Shown here piece after piece: positions 5,154 through 8,135 of a stretch of DNA of 8,135 bases (its first letter is position 1; each line of letters opens with the position of its first letter). The translations under genes and the position numbers were made by a program. This DNA is from Methanobacteriota archaeon (GTDB lineage Archaea > Thermoplasmatota > Thermoplasmata > RBG-16-68-12). The notes beneath the pieces were generated by a model. That model was not told the origin of the DNA, searched no databases, and saw nothing but the letters and a program-made list of their open reading frames with translations. Where the stretch lies: positions 1-8,135 of the forward strand of contig VBMR01000018.1 of assembly GCA_005878325.1 (NCBI GenBank). Direction: 5' to 3'.

Positions 5154-6350
5154 TCACGGCCCCAGGGTCGCCCGTTGGACCTCGTCGGCCGTGCGACGTC
5201 GAATCTCGTCGAGGGACGGGAGCGGTTCCGCCGCGCGTCCGAGGTCCAGGTACTGCCTGTGTGCGGGTTGCATCTTCGCCCCGCACGAGGGGCACGCCCG
5301 CACACCGATCTCATAGGTCCCGTCCTTCGGGCATCGCTGGAGGTCCTTCCTCCCGCCGAACTTGCCCCGCTTCGCCGCGGGCTTCCCTTCGACCTCGACA
5401 ATGTCCATCGCGAAGTCCACCGTGGGCGCGTTGCTCAGGCTCGTGCCGACGCCGAATCCGTCCGCCCCCGCTTCGAGCAGCGCGGGGATCGAGCCCTCAT
5501 CCACGGAGCCGGACACGTAGATCTGGACGTCCTTGTGGCCTCGCAGATCGAGTTCCCAGCGGACCTCGCGGACGATCGCGGGGAAGTTGCCGCGGCGCGA
5601 TGCCGGGGTGTCGAGTCGGACCCCGGTCAGGTCCGGGATCGCCTCGACCGCGAGGAGAGCCTCTGTCTTTTCGTCATAGTACGTGTCGACCAGGGCGATC
5701 CGCGGGATCTTCGCCTCGAGGTATTTGTGGACCGCCGCGAAGGCCTCGCGCGGTCCGCCCATCACGATGACGAGGGCGTGGGGCATCGTGCCCATGGCGG
5801 GCGCGCCGAACAGCTCCGCCCCCAGGGGCGTCGTGATCGCATCGAGCCCGCCCACATAGACGGACCGTTCGATCAAGGGCGCGATCGCGGGATGCATGCG
5901 GCGCACCCCGAAGGATAGGACTCGTTTGCCGCCCGCGAGCTTGCGGATCCGCGCCGCCTTCGTCGCGATGCCGGTCGCCTGGCAGATCATGCCGAGCACC
6001 GGCGTCTCGTACAGGGCCCATTCCCCATAGGGACCGTCGAGGACCATGGCCGGGACTGGAATCCCGCGCGGCGTCCGCGAGGGGAAAAAGCTGCCTTCCG
6101 GGAGGGCCCACAAGCTGACGGACTTGCCCTCGAGGAGATGGACGACTTCCTCCACGCCGCACAGGACCGCCCACGGCCATCCGATCGGCAGCGAGCCCGT
6201 CGTGACCTCCGCGACCACGCGGACGCGGTCCCGGCCCGCCTTCTTCAGGACGTCGAGAGTCCGGAGGAAATAGACGTCACTGGTCCGGCCGGCCCGGATT
6301 TCGTCCTCGGTGGCGACGTGAAAATCCCGACCCCGAGCGGCCTTCGGCAT
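5154..6350 (-). CDS. pncB: Nicotinate phosphoribosyltransferase, archaeal type
   Basis: It joins nicotinate and phosphoribosyl pyrophosphate to nicotinate mononucleotide, the entry step of NAD salvage, in the cytoplasm. The 398 residues match the archaeal form known from Thermoplasma. Features in order are the N-terminal TSDVYFLRTLDVL (23-35), GYxE-like GPYGEWALYETPVLG (106-120), FGVRRMHP (147-154), GTMPHALV (187-194), VDTYYDE (221-227), VSGSVDEGSIP (279-289) and the phosphate-binding GFGVGTSLS (298-306). The tail (about 340-370) is a zinc-knuckle-like module with Cys340, Cys353 and Cys356; the usual fourth cysteine position is Asp343. GGGAGGG at 6354-6360, three bases before ATG 6350, supports the start. 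An AT-rich patch (6377-6390) may hold a promoter. It leads the pncB, methyltransferase, and possibly gcvH series. Confidence 0.95.
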   Translation of the reverse strand: MPKAARGRDFHVATEDEIRAGRTSDVYFLRTLDVLKKAGRDRVRVVAEVTTGSLPIGWPWAVLCGVEEVVHLLEGKSVSLWALPEGSFFPSRTPRGIPVPAMVLDGPYGEWALYETPVLGMICQATGIATKAARIRKLAGGKRVLSFGVRRMHPAIAPLIERSVYVGGLDAITTPLGAELFGAPAMGTMPHALVIVMGGPREAFAAVHKYLEAKIPRIALVDTYYDEKTEALLAVEAIPDLTGVRLDTPASRRGNFPAIVREVRWELDLRGHKDVQIYVSGSVDEGSIPALLEAGADGFGVGTSLSNAPTVDFAMDIVEVEGKPAAKRGKFGGRKDLQRCPKDGTYEIGVRACPSCGAKMQPAHRQYLDLGRAAEPLPSLDEIRRRTADEVQRATLGP

Positions 6351-6428
6351 CGTCCCTCCCGGCCGCTACTTTCTGTGCGTATTAGAGCTTTTGGCCGACC
6401 GCTCCCGAGGCTCGTACCGCAGATCGGA

Positions 6429-6728
6429 TCACGGGCGGATGCAGGCCTGGATGCTCCAGGGTGCAGGCGCCGGATACTCGGAGCAGAAACGGACGTTCTC
6501 AGCCTCTTCTGCGTCGTACCGCTCCGGATGCATGCCCCAGGGGAAACCGCACTGGGCGCACGAGTCGTGCCACGCCGAGTGCGATTTCCGGTCGTGCCGG
6601 CGCTTGGGAGGGAGGAAACGAGCGCGGCCAGACCACTTCGTTGACGTGTCGAGGCGGTTAGTCATTTCCGTGTCGACCCGTAGCGTTTTCTGCCAATCAC
6701 GGACCCTGCTTGAAAGGGCGTGATGCAC
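6429..6728 (-). CDS. Small cysteine-containing hypothetical protein, possible zinc ribbon
   Basis: I do not recognise this gene. It encodes 99 residues from GTG 6728, or 78 from ATG 6665. The middle is basic (FLPPKRRHDRKSH), followed by HDSCAQCGFPWG, one further cysteine in VRFCSEYP and one at the end in IQACIRP. The CxxC pair plus the later cysteines could bind one zinc ion, as in small zinc-ribbon proteins of archaeal ribosomes and transcription; this is inferred from spacing only. The frame is biased to G or C in third codon positions, like the neighbours. GTG 6728 lies about three bases after the transcription start expected from the TATA-like box at 6754-6759, so translation could be leaderless; ATG 6665 has no clear ribosome binding site. 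Overlapping open frames on the other strand look less like protein. Whether it is a real gene is the main doubt. Confidence 0.5.
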   Translation of the reverse strand: MHHALSSRVRDWQKTLRVDTEMTNRLDTSTKWSGRARFLPPKRRHDRKSHSAWHDSCAQCGFPWGMHPERYDAEEAENVRFCSEYPAPAPWSIQACIRP

Positions 6729-6753
6729 GTTGGTGATAATCGAGTCATACGCG

Positions 6754-6759
6754 AATATA
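6754..6759 (-). promoter_or_regulatory. TATA-like box before the small cysteine-containing gene
   Basis: The minus strand reads TATATT, preceded by GTAGGA as a possible BRE, in the most AT-rich stretch of the window (6731-6800). About 25 bases on, transcription would start near 6731, three bases before GTG 6728. This supports a separate promoter for the small gene rather than read-through from the M20 gene. Confidence 0.45.
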
Positions 6760-6798
6760 TCCTACAATCCAGGCCACGCGGGCGAAATGATAATTATT

Positions 6799-7872
6799 CT
6801 AGAGATTAACCGCCGCCGCGGACATCTTCGTGCCGAAGGCCGTCAAGATCTCGGCGGATCGGAGGACCTCCGCGAGGGAGACGCGTTCGTCGGGAACATG
6901 AATCCGTTCCGTTTCCCCCGGACCGAAGACCGCGCACCGCGCATTGTGGGCGGCGTAGTAGGCCATCTCCGTGCCGTACGTGACTCCCGTGATTTCCGTG
7001 CCAGCAAGCTCTCGCAGCAGTCGAACATGACGTGCACTCTCGGAGACGGCGGCTGCGGGGACCTCGTGGAAGAGCTCGAGTGAGACCTCTTCTTTTGCGC
7101 GGGCGAACGCCTTGCGCAGGAGGGTTTCGACGTCCTCCTTCGTCGTGCTCGGGGGATGTCGGCAGTCGAGGTCCACCGCGCATGTGTCCGCAACGACATT
7201 CGGCTTCGTCCCGCCCTGGATGACGTCGGCACTCACCGTGATCTCCCGGAGCACGTCCTTCGGATGGGAGTACGGCTCGAGACGTGTCAGGATCCGCGCC
7301 ATTCGAAGAATCGCGTTGTCGCCCAGATGCGGCATGCTGCCGTGCGCACTCCGACCCCGGACGCCCGCCCGGTACCAGAGGACGCCTTTCTCGTTCGTGA
7401 TGACCCGCAATGCGGACGGCTCCGCGACGATCACCGCGGCGGCGGTCCGTACTTCGGCCGACGATGCGAGCTTGATCGCCCCATGCATCGTCGTCTCTTC
7501 GTCCGTCGTGAAGAGGAGGGAGACGGGAATGCCCGCATCCAGGAGCTGCCTCGCTGCGCCAAGACCGGCGACGCATCCCGCCTTCATGTCCGCGGTCCCG
7601 CGGCCGTACAGGAAGTCGCCTTCCCACACACCCTGTTCGCGCGTCCAACCGGAGGCGAGGGGGACGGTGTCCAGGTGGCCGTTGAACAGCACGCCGCCGC
7701 GACCGCTCGAGGCTATGACGGCATTCACATCGGCATGGACGGTCGGACGGAGGCCCAGCTCCTCGATCGACGCGGTCGCGGCACGGAGAATGGCCCGCAT
7801 GTCTGCGTCCGGAGTGGAGGGAATCGCGACGAACTCGGTGAGCTTCTTCCGGACGTAGTCCTCGAGGCTCAT
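6799..7872 (-). CDS. M20-family metallopeptidase / deacylase (ArgE/DapE-like)
   Basis: A 357-residue, two-zinc amidohydrolase of the M20 family, which includes ArgE, DapE, LysK and carboxypeptidase G2-like enzymes that release an amino acid from an N-acyl or peptide bond. All core residues are visible: metal ligand His66 and Asp68 in FNGHLDTVP, bridging Asp95 in GRGTADMKAG, general base Glu125 and ligand Glu126 in TTDEETTMHG, a possible ligand Glu151 in VAEPSA, His177 in GRSAHGSMPH in the dimerisation domain, and the final ligand His325 in RIHVPDE. The dimerisation domain is about residues 165-270. Length is normal. ATG 7872 overlaps the trmY stop as ATGA, and AGGAGAGG (7876-7883) precedes it. 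The substrate cannot be told: the neighbours are not arginine, lysine or diaminopimelate genes, so a named function such as DapE is not supported. Confidence 0.93.
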   Translation of the reverse strand: MSLEDYVRKKLTEFVAIPSTPDADMRAILRAATASIEELGLRPTVHADVNAVIASSGRGGVLFNGHLDTVPLASGWTREQGVWEGDFLYGRGTADMKAGCVAGLGAARQLLDAGIPVSLLFTTDEETTMHGAIKLASSAEVRTAAAVIVAEPSALRVITNEKGVLWYRAGVRGRSAHGSMPHLGDNAILRMARILTRLEPYSHPKDVLREITVSADVIQGGTKPNVVADTCAVDLDCRHPPSTTKEDVETLLRKAFARAKEEVSLELFHEVPAAAVSESARHVRLLRELAGTEITGVTYGTEMAYYAAHNARCAVFGPGETERIHVPDERVSLAEVLRSAEILTAFGTKMSAAAVNL

Positions 7873-8135
7873 GTTCCTCTCCTGTCGAGCTCGTTATGCA
7901 CGATCACAATCGCGTGGTCGGCATGGAGTGGGAACGGCCCGAGCCCGATCTGGAGAGCCCCGCGATCGGTGAGGGAACGCTCCTCTTCGACCGTGAGGTC
8001 TTGATTGTCCGACAACACGAAGGTCGCGTCCGCGGGCAGACCGGCCTGCCGGATATCCTTGCCGCCCTCCTTGAGGTACACGAATGTCGGTCCGAGCCGA
8101 TCGAGTGCCTCCTCGAAGGTCGCAATCGATCCATG
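7869..8135 (-). CDS. trmY: tRNA (pseudouridine-54-N1)-methyltransferase TrmY, C-terminal part
   Basis: This is the last 88 residues of a SPOUT-class, SAM-dependent methyltransferase that turns pseudouridine-54 in the T-loop of archaeal tRNA into N1-methylpseudouridine. The frame enters from the right edge, so the N-terminal half is missing. The visible family features are the segment VYLKEGGKDIRQ, FVLSDNQDLTVEEERSL and the strongly conserved C-terminal knot region around IGLGPFPLHADHAIVIVHNELDR. GTG 8081 is only an internal codon, because conserved-looking sequence (FEEALDRLGPTF) continues upstream. The TGA stop overlaps the start of the M20 gene by four bases, which suggests co-translation of the two. 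The enzyme is characteristic of archaea and supports that assignment for the window. Confidence 0.9.
   Translation of the reverse strand, partial: HGSIATFEEALDRLGPTFVYLKEGGKDIRQAGLPADATFVLSDNQDLTVEEERSLTDRGALQIGLGPFPLHADHAIVIVHNELDRRGT

Noticed and set aside
5117..5401. N-terminal extension of the methyltransferase to 5401
   Set aside because: The added 95 residues are Arg/Ser/Pro-rich and lie over the end of pncB; conserved sequence starts just after ATG 5116.
4391..5770. A 459-residue open frame on the plus strand
   Set aside because: It lies opposite the methyltransferase and pncB genes, whose proteins carry clear family motifs. The plus-strand product is Arg/Pro/Gly-rich with no motif, as expected from the complement of GC-rich coding DNA.
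6640..6728. tRNA-like or other RNA gene in the stretch before the small gene
   Set aside because: No GTTCGANNC T-loop or acceptor stem pairing could be found on either strand.
6756..6764. ATATCCTAC, shared with the candidate operator at 1794-1812, as a third PadR site
   Set aside because: The match covers only part of one half-site and centre, there is no opposite arm, and it is explained by a TATA-like box plus chance.

Overview
The window is about 60% GC and looks like archaeal chromosome, most likely from a GC-rich member of the Thermoplasmatota; the phylum is an inference. Pointers to archaea are a TrmY-type tRNA pseudouridine-54 methyltransferase (partial, right edge), a nicotinate phosphoribosyltransferase of the kind known from Thermoplasma with a C-terminal zinc-knuckle region, AT-rich TATA-like boxes about 25 bases before starts with short or no leaders, and GGGAGG-type ribosome binding sites before several starts. 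No rRNA, tRNA, CRISPR array or insertion sequence was recognised.

Left part (1-3926): a divergent cassette around a 143-base control region (1754-1896). Leftward run a PadR-family regulator and a major facilitator transporter cut by the window edge. Rightward run a stand-alone ChrB C-terminal-domain protein, a YncE-like beta-propeller protein joined to it by an ATGA overlap, and a DUF2148 iron-sulfur protein 18 bases further on. The control region holds a TATA-like box for each direction and two perfect inverted repeats. One repeat abuts the padR TATA box; the other lies where chrB transcription should start. The simplest reading is a PadR-controlled stress or efflux cassette, possibly for chromate or another oxyanion. 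The substrate is not shown by the sequence, and no ChrA-type transporter is present.

Middle (3927-6350): after a 91-base convergent gap, leftward genes encode glycine cleavage H protein, a Trm9/ALKBH8-like class I methyltransferase and nicotinate phosphoribosyltransferase. These are housekeeping genes.

Right part (6351-8135): also leftward, a small cysteine-containing protein of unknown function with its own TATA-like box, an M20 metallopeptidase or deacylase, and the C-terminal part of TrmY. The last two are joined by an ATGA overlap. The most unusual part of the window is the PadR/MFS/ChrB-C/propeller/DUF2148 cassette and its operator layout.
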